Shown here in pieces: positions 43,116 to 50,680 of a stretch of DNA of 64,000 nucleotides. The position numbers and the translations under genes are program-made. Origin of the DNA: an uncultured Christensenellaceae bacterium (GTDB taxonomy: Bacteria; Bacillota; Clostridia; Christensenellales; Borkfalkiaceae); contig CAJUPX010000009.1 of NCBI GenBank assembly GCA_910588685.1, positions 1-64,000 of the forward strand, written 5' to 3'. How positions within the stretch are numbered: position 1 is the stretch's first letter; each line of letters opens with the position of its first letter. The notes under the pieces were generated by a model. It was not told the DNA's origin, searched no databases, and saw only the letters and a list, made by a program, of their open reading frames with translations.

Positions 43116-43144
43116 AATTCCCTTAAAACACATTTAAGGGAATT
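43116..43144. repeat. 12-bp inverted repeat between asp23 and nusB
   Basis: AATTCCCTTAAA (43116-43127) and TTTAAGGGAATT (43133-43144) form a 12-bp stem with a 5-nt loop. There is no T tract on either side, so it is more likely an RNA processing or stability hairpin than a terminator. Confidence 0.6.
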
Positions 43145-43159
43145 ACCGTTTATTTTTAA

Positions 43160-43495
43160 TTAACCCGCAGGGATATCCGAGAAGTTTACGTCCTGAACGT
43201 GAACGTCCACCCGCTCTACTTTATAGTTTGTCATAGACTCTACGTTATGCTTTATCGACTGCTGAATTCTGAAAGCTATTTTAGATACGTTTGCAGTGCT
43301 GTCGAGCTTAACGTTTACGTCCGCAACTATTCCGCTCTTTTCAAAATTGAGTTTTATCCCCTTGTTTTTTGCTGAGGAAAGATATACCCCCTCCACCTCT
43401 TCGATAGCAAGCGCAACTATTCCGCTAACTATTCCCGAGTTATAGGTGACCTTTCCCTTCTGGTTTGAAGTGGGATCGTGTCTCATATGTGCCAT
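43160..43495 (-). CDS. Asp23/Gls24 family envelope stress protein (YqhY-like)
   Basis: The 111-residue protein has the Asp23 (DUF322) pattern: GKVTYNSGIVSGIVALAIEEVEGVYLSSA, a middle strand region and the closing VERVDVHVQDVNF. Family members associate with the membrane or with acetyl-CoA carboxylase regulation (YqhY). It lies between spoIIIAH and nusB just as yqhY does in Bacillus. A consensus-like promoter precedes it and probably drives asp23-nusB-folD-ispA. Confidence 0.92.
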   Translation of the reverse strand: MAHMRHDPTSNQKGKVTYNSGIVSGIVALAIEEVEGVYLSSAKNKGIKLNFEKSGIVADVNVKLDSTANVSKIAFRIQQSIKHNVESMTNYKVERVDVHVQDVNFSDIPAG

Positions 43496-43545
43496 AAGAG
43501 TATCCTTTTAAGACTTTTATCGTCTTATTTCATATATTTTTACTT

Positions 43546-43574
43546 AGTATAACACATATTTGAAAAATTTGCAA
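43546..43574 (-). promoter_or_regulatory. Promoter of the asp23-nusB-folD-ispA operon
   Basis: On the minus strand TTGCAA (43569-43574) and TATACT (43546-43551) are separated by 17 nt, in the gap after spoIIIAH. It would free the vegetative genes from sporulation control. Confidence 0.72.
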
Positions 43575-43582
43575 CATTTAAA

Positions 43583-44068
43583 TTATACTTGCGAGTATAC
43601 AGGTAAAATAATTATGCTGCCGGGAGCTACGCCTACTTCGTCTTTGAGAACGGTGTAGATTGAAAGAGCGGTATTGTAATCAAGCTCGTTGGAGTTAACG
43701 AATACGTTTACGTTGTCGCTGTTCATACCTATGGAAACGACCGCGTCGGAAAAGCCTTTGGATTTGATGAGAGTTTCCAAAAGGAGCTCGTTTTCCATCA
43801 TTTCAATTATTTTGAGTTTCATATTTACGGCGTCTTTATATTTGTCGCTGTCCTCGTCGTAGAGCGCGATAACGCTGTCGATTTGCAAAAGTTCTTCGCT
43901 TCTGGTCGTAGTTCTCTCGGAACGGTAGGTTGTGAAATAGTTGGACGTAGAAATAACGTCGTTTTCTTTTGCAAAAACATTGTTTGCTAGCAGAACGTTT
44001 AAAACGGCGGTTATCGCAAGTAAAAATACAAGTGAGGACATAATGATAATTTTTTTCTTGTTAGACAT
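43583..44068 (-). CDS. spoIIIAH: Stage III sporulation protein AH
   Basis: The 161-residue protein has one N-terminal membrane helix (about residues 7-28) and a C-terminal YscJ/FliF-like ring-building domain (about 90-155). SpoIIIAH is made in the mother cell and binds forespore SpoIIQ to form the channel across the intermembrane space. The linker is rich in Ser, Thr and Arg. It is the last gene of the spoIIIA operon, 10 bp after spoIIIAG. Confidence 0.93.
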   Translation of the reverse strand: MSNKKKIIIMSSLVFLLAITAVLNVLLANNVFAKENDVISTSNYFTTYRSERTTTRSEELLQIDSVIALYDEDSDKYKDAVNMKLKIIEMMENELLLETLIKSKGFSDAVVSIGMNSDNVNVFVNSNELDYNTALSIYTVLKDEVGVAPGSIIILPVYSQV

Positions 44069-44078
44069 AATAATCTCC

Positions 44079-44438
44079 TTAATTTTTCATTGAATATATT
44101 GCTATTAATTTTTTGTCGATGTTGAGCGCCGTAGATACGACGTTTAAAATATCGTTTCTCGTCATAATATTGTCCGCGCCCCGACAAACTATTACGACTC
44201 CCACAATACCGTCTTCCCCTTCGTTTATCATAACGTCGGTTTCTCCGACTCCGTCTATCGATCCGAGTATACCTGTGAGCTTTGCTTCCGTTGCGGTTTT
44301 TTCCGAACCCGGCGAAAACGTTTCTGCGGCTTTTTTACTGCCGTTCATAAAATATATGGTGCCGACTAATACGATTATTAAGACGACTACTATTATTACT
44401 TTTTTATTGTCGTTAACAAAGTTAAGTACTTTCCGCAT
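44079..44438 (-). CDS. spoIIIAG: Stage III sporulation protein AG
   Basis: This 119-residue protein has a membrane helix (about residues 12-30) and a compact ring-building domain with ATEAKLTGILGSIDGVGETDVMI and GADNIMTRNDILNVVSTALNI. It is shorter than Bacillus SpoIIIAG, lacking much of the linker insert. It forms part of the mother-cell side of the SpoIIIA-SpoIIQ channel. It overlaps spoIIIAF by 17 bp. Confidence 0.92.
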   Translation of the reverse strand: MRKVLNFVNDNKKVIIVVVLIIVLVGTIYFMNGSKKAAETFSPGSEKTATEAKLTGILGSIDGVGETDVMINEGEDGIVGVVIVCRGADNIMTRNDILNVVSTALNIDKKLIAIYSMKN

Positions 44439-44853
44439 ATACTGTTATATTTATATAGCCGAGCTCAACAAGATATTCGTAAATTCCGTCAATTAACGAA
44501 AAATTTTCAGAAAAAATTTTTACCTCGGCTGTTTCCGCATAAAATTTATTATCTTTATACTCTATAGGCACATTGCACTCTGACTTTACCCCGAATTTTT
44601 CCAGAATACGTTTTTCAAGCTCAGCGCTCTGTCCTTTTGTATAGGTTTGCGCTATAAAAGTGTAGTCCACGTTGTCTACGGAGCCGGTGGGCTTTAAATC
44701 GAATATTCCTTTTACGGGCTGTACGAGCACTGCAATGCAGACAAGCCTCATAATAAAAGTAATTGTTTTATGCAGTTTTCCCTCCGGAATAAGCAGCGAT
44801 ACGATAACCGACAGGAATATGACCGCCGCCGCCGATAAAAGATAGGTTTTCAT
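44422..44853 (-). CDS. spoIIIAF: Stage III sporulation protein AF
   Basis: The 143-residue protein has two N-terminal membrane helices (about residues 4-22 and 32-50) and a soluble ring-building domain, as in SpoIIIAF. It belongs to the mother-cell channel complex. The ATG overlaps the spoIIIAE stop by 4 bp and its end overlaps spoIIIAG, in keeping with stoichiometric translation. Confidence 0.9.
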   Translation of the reverse strand: MKTYLLSAAAVIFLSVIVSLLIPEGKLHKTITFIMRLVCIAVLVQPVKGIFDLKPTGSVDNVDYTFIAQTYTKGQSAELEKRILEKFGVKSECNVPIEYKDNKFYAETAEVKIFSENFSLIDGIYEYLVELGYINITVYAEST

Positions 44854-46115
44854 ATAAAACTGTTTGCAGAACTTATAATAAGCATTATTACGAGCGCGTA
44901 CATAAAAGCTACGGTCAGCAGTCCCGCCATTATGTATTCTACGTCCTTTGACAAATCGGATAAAAGCGAAAAGAGAACGTTTTCGCCTATAGGCTGAACA
45001 ATCGCGCCCACAGCTTTTAATATAAGCGAAAAAGCGACAAGGAGCACGACGGGGCGTATAATTTCGCCGAGGATTAAAAATATTCCGAAAACCCCTACCG
45101 AGCTCTTGATAATTAGTCCCGCCGAAGTGAGCATATCAAAGCCGCCCGACAAAAAGTTGCCGACAATAGGCACCGAATTGCTGACGGCAAATTTAGTTGC
45201 TTTAAAAATTATACCGTCGAAAAGCGTTGAAGCCGTGCTCTGCGCCGTTATAAAAATGCTGAAAACGGTAACCGTAATGCCTATAACCCATTTCATAACG
45301 CTTTTAATAAGCGCGGTTACGCCCGAAAAAGATATATCGGGATTTAACTTTGACATAAAGCTCAGAACAATAACCGTAATAGTTGCGGGGAATATAAAAC
45401 CGCTGACTATTTCCACCGCTCCGCCGGACAGAAATATTGCGGACGGCTGATAAATAGCCGCAGAGCTTGTACCGCCGGTAAGCACAGTAAGCGTTGCAAG
45501 GACAGGCGTTATAACTTCTATTTGTTTTTGCAGCCGGGTTATGCAACCGTAGCTGTCTGCAATTACGCCCTGCAGCAACGAGGATATTATGAGAATTATA
45601 AGCGAATAACAGGCAAGATGGACTATTTTTGAAGTTGATTTGCCTATTAAACTTCCTTCAGCCGAGCTGACTACCGCGCTTAAAAGAGCTATTGCCGTTA
45701 CAGTTGCAAATGCGGGAATTATTTTTACCACGTCCTTAAAAATAACCGAAAACAATTCACCGAAAAAGCTGCCGTAATCGGTATGCGCTCCGCCCGCTAT
45801 GAAATATTCTATAATTTCACGCGCGGAAGTGCCGAATTGCATTACGTATTCGTTTTCGGTATTCTTTAAAAAAAGCTCTATTTCCGTTAAATCAAGCTTA
45901 TTCAAAAGATCGGAAATATTTTCGTAAATTTCCTTTTCACCGTCCTCTTTGGCAATAGCCGTACCGCCGGCAAATAAATTTATTATCAGCACGGTTAAAA
46001 AAAGCGAAAATAAAATTAACAGGCTCTTTAAGTGAGGTTTATGAGCGATACTATTATTTTGTAAGTTGCCGAAAGTATGGGCACGGCAACGACAAAGAGA
46101 ATTATCTTTCCGCAT
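44850..46115 (-). CDS. spoIIIAE: Stage III sporulation protein AE
   Basis: The product is a large membrane protein of up to 421 residues with a signal segment (about 30-50) and at least seven later membrane helices, typical of SpoIIIAE, the polytopic core of the SpoIIIA complex. The true start is uncertain. The ATG at 46115 lies 88 bp inside spoIIIAD and has no ribosome site; there is no later ATG before the signal segment, so a non-ATG start close to the spoIIIAD stop (about 46030) is possible. Confidence 0.9.
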   Translation of the reverse strand: MRKDNSLCRCRAHTFGNLQNNSIAHKPHLKSLLILFSLFLTVLIINLFAGGTAIAKEDGEKEIYENISDLLNKLDLTEIELFLKNTENEYVMQFGTSAREIIEYFIAGGAHTDYGSFFGELFSVIFKDVVKIIPAFATVTAIALLSAVVSSAEGSLIGKSTSKIVHLACYSLIILIISSLLQGVIADSYGCITRLQKQIEVITPVLATLTVLTGGTSSAAIYQPSAIFLSGGAVEIVSGFIFPATITVIVLSFMSKLNPDISFSGVTALIKSVMKWVIGITVTVFSIFITAQSTASTLFDGIIFKATKFAVSNSVPIVGNFLSGGFDMLTSAGLIIKSSVGVFGIFLILGEIIRPVVLLVAFSLILKAVGAIVQPIGENVLFSLLSDLSKDVEYIMAGLLTVAFMYALVIMLIISSANSFI

Positions 46116-46420
46116 AATATGAGTTTGTCCGCCACCCCCTCGAAGCCGAGCTCTTTTATAGAACCCGCAGTAAGCTCTACTATAAATCCTATACCGACAA
46201 TTTTGAAAACCGTGCGCACTATATCGTTCTCTATCCCCGTTGTCTGGGCGAAAGATTTAATAAAGTTTACGCTTTCGGTAAGATAATCGAAGCAGTACAA
46301 AAGCATAATTATACCGCCCGCCGTAAGACACAGCGGCACGAGCTCGGATTTATTGTTTTTTAATACAAGCGCGCAAACGGCAGTTATAGCCGCAATACAG
46401 CAAAGTCTGAATACGTACAT
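46028..46420 (-). CDS. spoIIIAD: Stage III sporulation protein AD
   Basis: This 130-residue membrane protein has about four hydrophobic segments and the SpoIIIAD/AC-type KIVGIGFIVELTAGSIKELG pattern with a small-residue-rich helix. It is part of the membrane base of the sporulation channel. Its start overlaps the spoIIIAC stop by one base. Confidence 0.92.
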   Translation of the reverse strand: MYVFRLCCIAAITAVCALVLKNNKSELVPLCLTAGGIIMLLYCFDYLTESVNFIKSFAQTTGIENDIVRTVFKIVGIGFIVELTAGSIKELGFEGVADKLILCGKIILFVVAVPILSATYKIIVSLINLT

Positions 46421-46617
46421 CAGAATAAATCGAACAGCTGCCTTACCTGGGAAAACAAGTCGGCTATCATTGAAATTACTACTGTAAGCACTATAATCAA
46501 TCCCACAAGGCTTACAATTGTTGCTATGTCGTCCCTGTCGGATTTTTTTAATACCTGACAGATAATTGTTATTATTATACCGACGACGGCTATTTTGAAA
46601 ATTATACTTATATCCAT
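46420..46617 (-). CDS. spoIIIAC: Stage III sporulation protein AC
   Basis: The 65-residue protein has two membrane helices separated by KKSDRDDIATIVSL, matching SpoIIIAC in length and pattern. With SpoIIIAD it forms a small membrane assembly in the channel complex. Confidence 0.93.
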   Translation of the reverse strand: MDISIIFKIAVVGIIITIICQVLKKSDRDDIATIVSLVGLIIVLTVVISMIADLFSQVRQLFDLF

Positions 46618-46630
46618 AATTTAAAACCGC

Positions 46631-47056
46631 CTATACCAACAGAACGGCTATTAAAACCCCGACCATAAAAAATATTTTTATATATAAAGAGCTGTAACGC
46701 TTATAATCTGAAAAACATTCGTCTTTAAGCCTTGACAGCGCGGCTTTTCTGTCGTTCAAATAATCTATCTGCGACAACGCGTCGCTCGTACCTAAGCTTG
46801 CAAAATAATCGGTTATAGTTTTGTTATCGCCGCCCTGCAGCACCTGCCCGCCCTGCAAAATTTTTTCAACGTATTTAAAACCTTCGGCAACCTGCTCCAC
46901 AGGATATTTGTTAAATTTCATATTGAGGAGTAAACGTTCGTTAAATTCGTAAAGCTCGGCATAAACCTGCGCGCGCTTCTTTTTTTCAGCCGACAGAAAT
47001 ACTCCCACGTACGTTGTCAATGCGATAATCGCCAACAATATTAAAATCTTTATCAT
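46631..47056 (-). CDS. spoIIIAB: Stage III sporulation protein AB
   Basis: The protein of about 141 residues has membrane helices at both ends (about 4-22 and 121-140) and a central helical domain with LYEFNERLLLNMKFNK and DYFASLGTSDALSQIDYL, resembling the GspF-like fold proposed for SpoIIIAB. The ATG at 47056 follows GGGGAG at 10 nt. It overlaps the end of spoIIIAA by about 70 bp, longer than usual. Confidence 0.91.
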   Translation of the reverse strand: MIKILILLAIIALTTYVGVFLSAEKKKRAQVYAELYEFNERLLLNMKFNKYPVEQVAEGFKYVEKILQGGQVLQGGDNKTITDYFASLGTSDALSQIDYLNDRKAALSRLKDECFSDYKRYSSLYIKIFFMVGVLIAVLLV

Positions 47057-47882
47057 AAACAGAGTACTCCCCAACGTTTTTCAGACCTATAAAATTTACA
47101 AACGGCAACGATTTTAAAAATTGCCTGTCAGTCACGTGCGAGGAAGCTATAACGGCTATTCCGCAGTCCGCGGCGTACCTTACGGCGTTTATATCAACTT
47201 CGCCGTACAGCTCGTCGGTAATAATAACGTCAGGCTTCATAGCCCGTATCGCACCCGCCATTGCGTGCAGCTTGTTATGGCAGCGAATTACGTCCGCGCG
47301 CCCTAAATCAAAGCCCTCGCCGTACGCGTCCATTGCGCCTATTTCGTTACGCTCGTCGAGCACAAGTATATTTTTAAAGCTGTTTTCACTGAGATGCTTT
47401 GCAATATCTCTAAGCATTGTAGTTTTACCTAGTCCGGGTCTGGAAAATATTAGCGTGGGCGCAATTTCCCGGCTGAACAAAAATTTACATATTTGCTCGG
47501 AACAGCCTGTTATCTCGTGCGGGATACGCACATTTAACGAAGTTGGATTTTTTACGGTATTTATACCGCCGTTTTCTGTAACGTATTCGCCCGCAACGCC
47601 TATGCGCACGCCGTGTTCAACGGTAATAAATCCGTTTTTCAGCTGTTCGGTATAGTTGTATACGCTGCCGCCCGTAGCCGCGCGCAGAATTTCGGCAACG
47701 TCTTTAACGAAAATTGCGTCACGCGAACCGTTCACTACTCCGTACGCGCCGATTAAAACGTATTTCCCGGCATATTCGGCAACAAGCGGCTGTCCTTTCC
47801 TTATGCGCAGCTCGGACAGAAAATTATAATTTAAATGCGCGAGCGCGTTTTTTATTTCGGCAGGTAAAAAGGACAAACCCAT
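46986..47882 (-). CDS. spoIIIAA: Stage III sporulation protein AA ATPase
   Basis: The 298-residue protein is a secretion-type AAA ATPase. Walker A is SRPGLGKTTMLRD near residue 153, the Walker B region is PDVIITDELYGEVD near 210, and an N-terminal domain (ELRIRKGQPL) precedes it. It powers the SpoIIIA channel from the mother-cell cytosol. It heads the eight-gene operon, directly after the gdhA terminator. I see no clear sigma-E promoter in the 90 bp upstream. Confidence 0.94.
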   Translation of the reverse strand: MGLSFLPAEIKNALAHLNYNFLSELRIRKGQPLVAEYAGKYVLIGAYGVVNGSRDAIFVKDVAEILRAATGGSVYNYTEQLKNGFITVEHGVRIGVAGEYVTENGGINTVKNPTSLNVRIPHEITGCSEQICKFLFSREIAPTLIFSRPGLGKTTMLRDIAKHLSENSFKNILVLDERNEIGAMDAYGEGFDLGRADVIRCHNKLHAMAGAIRAMKPDVIITDELYGEVDINAVRYAADCGIAVIASSHVTDRQFLKSLPFVNFIGLKNVGEYSVYDKDFNIVGDYRIDNVRGSISVG

Positions 47883-47904
47883 ACTTTAATTTATTACCGC
47901 CGCA

Positions 47905-47938
47905 TAAAAAAAAGAACTGCCGTTTGCAGTTCTCTTTT
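47905..47938 (-). terminator. Terminator downstream of gdhA
   Basis: AGAACTGC (47913-47920) and GCAGTTCT (47926-47933) form the stem, followed by TTTTTTTTATG on the minus strand. A T-rich run also exists on the other side. Confidence 0.9.
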
Positions 47939-47969
47939 ACTCTTATTTATTAAACAACAATATATTCAA

Positions 47970-49304
47970 TTATACGACGCCCTGCGACATCATTGCTTCG
48001 GCAACCTTTATAAATCCCGCAATATTTGCGCCGAGAACATAGTCGCCGTCATAGCCGTACTCTTTTGCCGCATTATCCATATTGTGATAAATTTTTATCA
48101 TTATATCTTTGAGCTTAGCGTCAACCTCTTCGGACGACCAGAACATTCTGCCCGACGATTGCGCCATTTCGAGCGCACTTGTAGCAACTCCGCCCGCATT
48201 TGCCGCTTTTCCGGGAAGAAACACAACGCCCGAGCTTTTAAATACTTCAACCGCTTCAAGAGTTGACGGCATATTAGCTCCCTCCGCAACGTATTTGACT
48301 CCGTTTTTGACAAGCAGCTCCGCCGAAACTTTATCTATTTCGTTCTGCGTTGCACAGGGCAGGGCAATATCGCAAGGAATACTCCAAATACCTTTGCAGT
48401 CCTCTGTATAAACCGAGCCCTCCACTCTCTGCGCATATTCCTTAATTCTGCCGCGCTTAACCTCTTTTATATCCTTTATAATATCTAAATCAATGCCGTC
48501 GGGGTCGTAAATATAACCGTTGCTGTCGTACATTGCAATAACTTTTGCGCCGAGGCTCTGAGCCTTTTCGCAAGCGTAAATCGCCACGTTGCCCGAGCCG
48601 GATACTATTACGTTTTTACCTTTGAAACTGTCGCCTCTGGCTTTTAAAGCTTCCTCTGTAATATAAGCAAGTCCGTACCCCGTAGCCTGTTTCCTTACAA
48701 GACTTCCGCCGTAGCTAAGCCCCCTTCCGGTAATAACTCCGACGTGCTCGTTACAAATTCTTTTGTACTGACCGAAGAGATAGCCCACCTCCCTGGCGCC
48801 AACGCCTATATCGCCTGCGGGGACGTCGGTATCAGCTCCGATATGACGGTATAGCTCGGTCATAAAGCTCTGGCAAAACGCCATAATTTCTCTGTCGCTT
48901 TTGCCTTTGGGGTTGAAATCAGAACCGCCTTTGCCGCCGCCTATGGGTAAACCGGTAAGGCTGTTTTTTAATATCTGCTCCAAACCGAGAAATTTAATTA
49001 TAGAGAGATTTACCGATGGATGAAAACGAAGTCCGCCTTTATAAGGTCCTATCGCGCTGTTAAACTGAACGCGGTAGCCCTTGTTTACGTGTACTTTTCC
49101 CTTATCGTCTACCCAGGGCACGCGGAAAAGTATAACTCTTTCGGGCTCAACAAAACGCTCCAAAAGACCTGCCGCCTCATATTCGGGATGTTTTTCAATT
49201 ACAGGCGCAAGCGAAGTAAGAATTTCCGTAGCCGCCTGGTGAAACTCCGGTTCGTTGGGGTTTTGTTTTTTTAGATTTTTTAAAACTTTTTCAACGTATT
49301 TCAT
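47970..49304 (-). CDS. gdhA: Glutamate dehydrogenase (hexameric, NADP-type)
   Basis: The 444-residue enzyme has the bacterial GdhA length. The active-site lysine motif is LPIGGGKGGSDFNPKGK, followed by DVPAGDIGVGAREVGY and the nucleotide-binding NVIVSGSGNVAIYACEKA. It aminates 2-oxoglutarate with ammonium. Together with asparaginase in the window it links amino-acid nitrogen to central carbon. It is a single-gene unit with its own promoter and terminator and is the last host gene before the phage. Confidence 0.97.
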   Translation of the reverse strand: MKYVEKVLKNLKKQNPNEPEFHQAATEILTSLAPVIEKHPEYEAAGLLERFVEPERVILFRVPWVDDKGKVHVNKGYRVQFNSAIGPYKGGLRFHPSVNLSIIKFLGLEQILKNSLTGLPIGGGKGGSDFNPKGKSDREIMAFCQSFMTELYRHIGADTDVPAGDIGVGAREVGYLFGQYKRICNEHVGVITGRGLSYGGSLVRKQATGYGLAYITEEALKARGDSFKGKNVIVSGSGNVAIYACEKAQSLGAKVIAMYDSNGYIYDPDGIDLDIIKDIKEVKRGRIKEYAQRVEGSVYTEDCKGIWSIPCDIALPCATQNEIDKVSAELLVKNGVKYVAEGANMPSTLEAVEVFKSSGVVFLPGKAANAGGVATSALEMAQSSGRMFWSSEEVDAKLKDIMIKIYHNMDNAAKEYGYDGDYVLGANIAGFIKVAEAMMSQGVV

Positions 49305-49335
49305 ATTATTATCCTTTAATTTTTTAATTTATTAT

Positions 49336-49365
49336 ATTATAACATAGAAAAAGCCCCAAAATCAA
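49336..49365 (-). promoter_or_regulatory. Likely promoter of gdhA
   Basis: On the minus strand TTGATT (49360-49365) and TATAAT (49336-49341) are 18 nt apart, upstream of the gdhA ATG and its AAAGGATAATAAT ribosome site. If right, the host transcription unit extends at least to about 49370 and the phage boundary lies to the right of it. Confidence 0.62.
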
Positions 49366-49396
49366 GGGTTTTTGGGCAATTATGTTGCTAATTTAC

Positions 49397-49485
49397 AATA
49401 GGTTTGTTAATTCAACAAGCCTATTTTTGTTTTATACGGGTTTTCAACCTTTCAAAAGTGGGTTTGTTGCAACAAACCCACTTTT
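49397..49485 (+). repeat. Two related palindromes upstream of the first phage gene
   Basis: AATAGGTTTGTT / AACAAGCCTATT (49397-49408, 49414-49425) and the perfect 16-bp AAAAGTGGGTTTGTTG with its complement (49454-49469, 49470-49485) share the core GGTTTGTT...AACAARCC. Both are followed by T-rich sequence on the plus strand. The second ends just before the ribosome site of the ribbon-helix-helix gene. They may be terminators, operators of that protein, or both. Confidence 0.7.
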
Positions 49486-49503
49486 ATTTTATGGAGGTAC
49501 ACC

Positions 49504-49680
49504 ATGACGGACACGGCAAAAAAAGACGCTTGCACAAAAAAGAACGTGCCGATAACGGCGCAAATCCCCGCCGATATTGACAAAACGTTGAGAGCGATCG
49601 CGGAAAATCGCGGCGATAGATATACCGTCGTTATCCGCGCCGCATGCAAAGAATACGCCGACAAATACGGCAAAATTTAA
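49504..49680 (+). CDS. Small ribbon-helix-helix (Arc/MetJ-like) protein
   Basis: This 58-residue protein has the ribbon-helix-helix pattern: a short strand (NVPITAQIP), a first helix (ADIDKTLRAIAENRG) and a second helix (RYTVVIRAACKEYADKYG). Such proteins bind DNA as dimers and often act as small phage or toxin-antitoxin regulators. GGAGGT lies at good distance before the ATG. The perfect palindrome just upstream is a natural candidate operator. It is the first recognisable phage gene. Confidence 0.78.
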   Translation: MTDTAKKDACTKKNVPITAQIPADIDKTLRAIAENRGDRYTVVIRAACKEYADKYGKI

Positions 49681-49691
49681 GGAGGCAAAAT

Positions 49692-50108
49692 ATGAACACC
49701 ACCCAAACCACCACAAACCCGCTCGGCGCATTTGGCAAGCCGACAAAGATTATTATTTCGGGCGTTTCGCCGCAAGAATTATCGGGCGCACGGGCGGAAA
49801 CGTTTTACAACTTTTTTGATAAACTCGCCCCGATCGTCAAGTCGATTAAAGTATCGAGAATTGACGGAAACGTAACGGCATGCGTCGCGGTTTACACGCC
49901 CGACGAACAACGCGCACAATTACACAATATTTTCAAAATTGACGTTGAAAATCATTGTACGCGTTGCGCGTGTATGGATTGCGATTATTTCAATCATGAG
50001 CATTTAACCGCTATCAATCGAAATTGCCCTCTTTTGGAATTAAAAGAAAAGGCACTCAACGACGGGTACGCGGGCATTTTGTTTGATTTAATTCTCGGAG
50101 GCGACTAA
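49692..50108 (+). CDS. Phage protein of unknown function with clustered cysteines
   Basis: I do not recognise this 138-residue protein. It starts at the ATG that follows GGAGGCAAAAT. The N-terminal half is strand-rich (TKIIISGVSPQEL, VTACVAVYTPDE) and the C-terminal half holds CTRCACMDCDYFNHEH, four cysteines and two histidines in a row that could bind zinc. It overlaps the next gene by one base (TAATG), so the two are co-translated. Confidence 0.7.
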   Translation: MNTTQTTTNPLGAFGKPTKIIISGVSPQELSGARAETFYNFFDKLAPIVKSIKVSRIDGNVTACVAVYTPDEQRAQLHNIFKIDVENHCTRCACMDCDYFNHEHLTAINRNCPLLELKEKALNDGYAGILFDLILGGD

Positions 50109-50668
50109 TGAAAAAAATTTATTACATATCGTCGCGCGACGTCGCGGACGGAATTATCAAGGAAACAACCGTCATAAAAGAAACCGCAAAAACATATATC
50201 GCCAAAATCGGCGGATATGAACGCACGATCCGCAAAGGCGATCCGTCGTTCGGAACAATCGAGCAATATCACGCTTTCGAGGATTACACCGACGCCCTCG
50301 CGTGGCTAAAAGACCGCGTCGAAAAATTGATAATCGGAAACACCGATACAATTTACCGCAAAACGCTCGAAAATGAAAAATTGCGGGCGTTAAAAAAACG
50401 GATTATCGGCGACGCGATCGCGTCGGTAAATGCCGACGAAGATACGGCGGAAATCGAAAGCAAGACAAAAGCGGCGTTCGTTAAAAACTACCTTTCCCCT
50501 CTCTTGCGGGCGGCGCGTATTTGCGTCCGCGGCGCGGAATATGTCAAGGACGAAAAGACGGGCGAGGAAACCGTCGTTATCACATGCACGAACGGATACA
50601 CGCGCGAAAAATGCGTAACAGCGGACTCATTGATCGCCCTTGCGCGCGATAGTATGCAAGGATTATGA
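50108..50668 (+). CDS. Phage protein of unknown function
   Basis: The 186-residue protein is not recognised. It has a strand-rich N-terminal part (KKIYYISSRDVADG, TYIAKIGGYERTIRKG) and helical segments after residue 60 (DALAWLKDRVEKLII, RKTLENEKLRALKKRIIGDAIA). There are no membrane segments or clear catalytic motifs. Its start overlaps the previous stop codon. Its place among early phage genes suggests a nucleic-acid or host-takeover role, but this is only context. Confidence 0.65.
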   Translation: MKKIYYISSRDVADGIIKETTVIKETAKTYIAKIGGYERTIRKGDPSFGTIEQYHAFEDYTDALAWLKDRVEKLIIGNTDTIYRKTLENEKLRALKKRIIGDAIASVNADEDTAEIESKTKAAFVKNYLSPLLRAARICVRGAEYVKDEKTGEETVVITCTNGYTREKCVTADSLIALARDSMQGL

Positions 50669-50680
50669 CGGAGGTCGATT

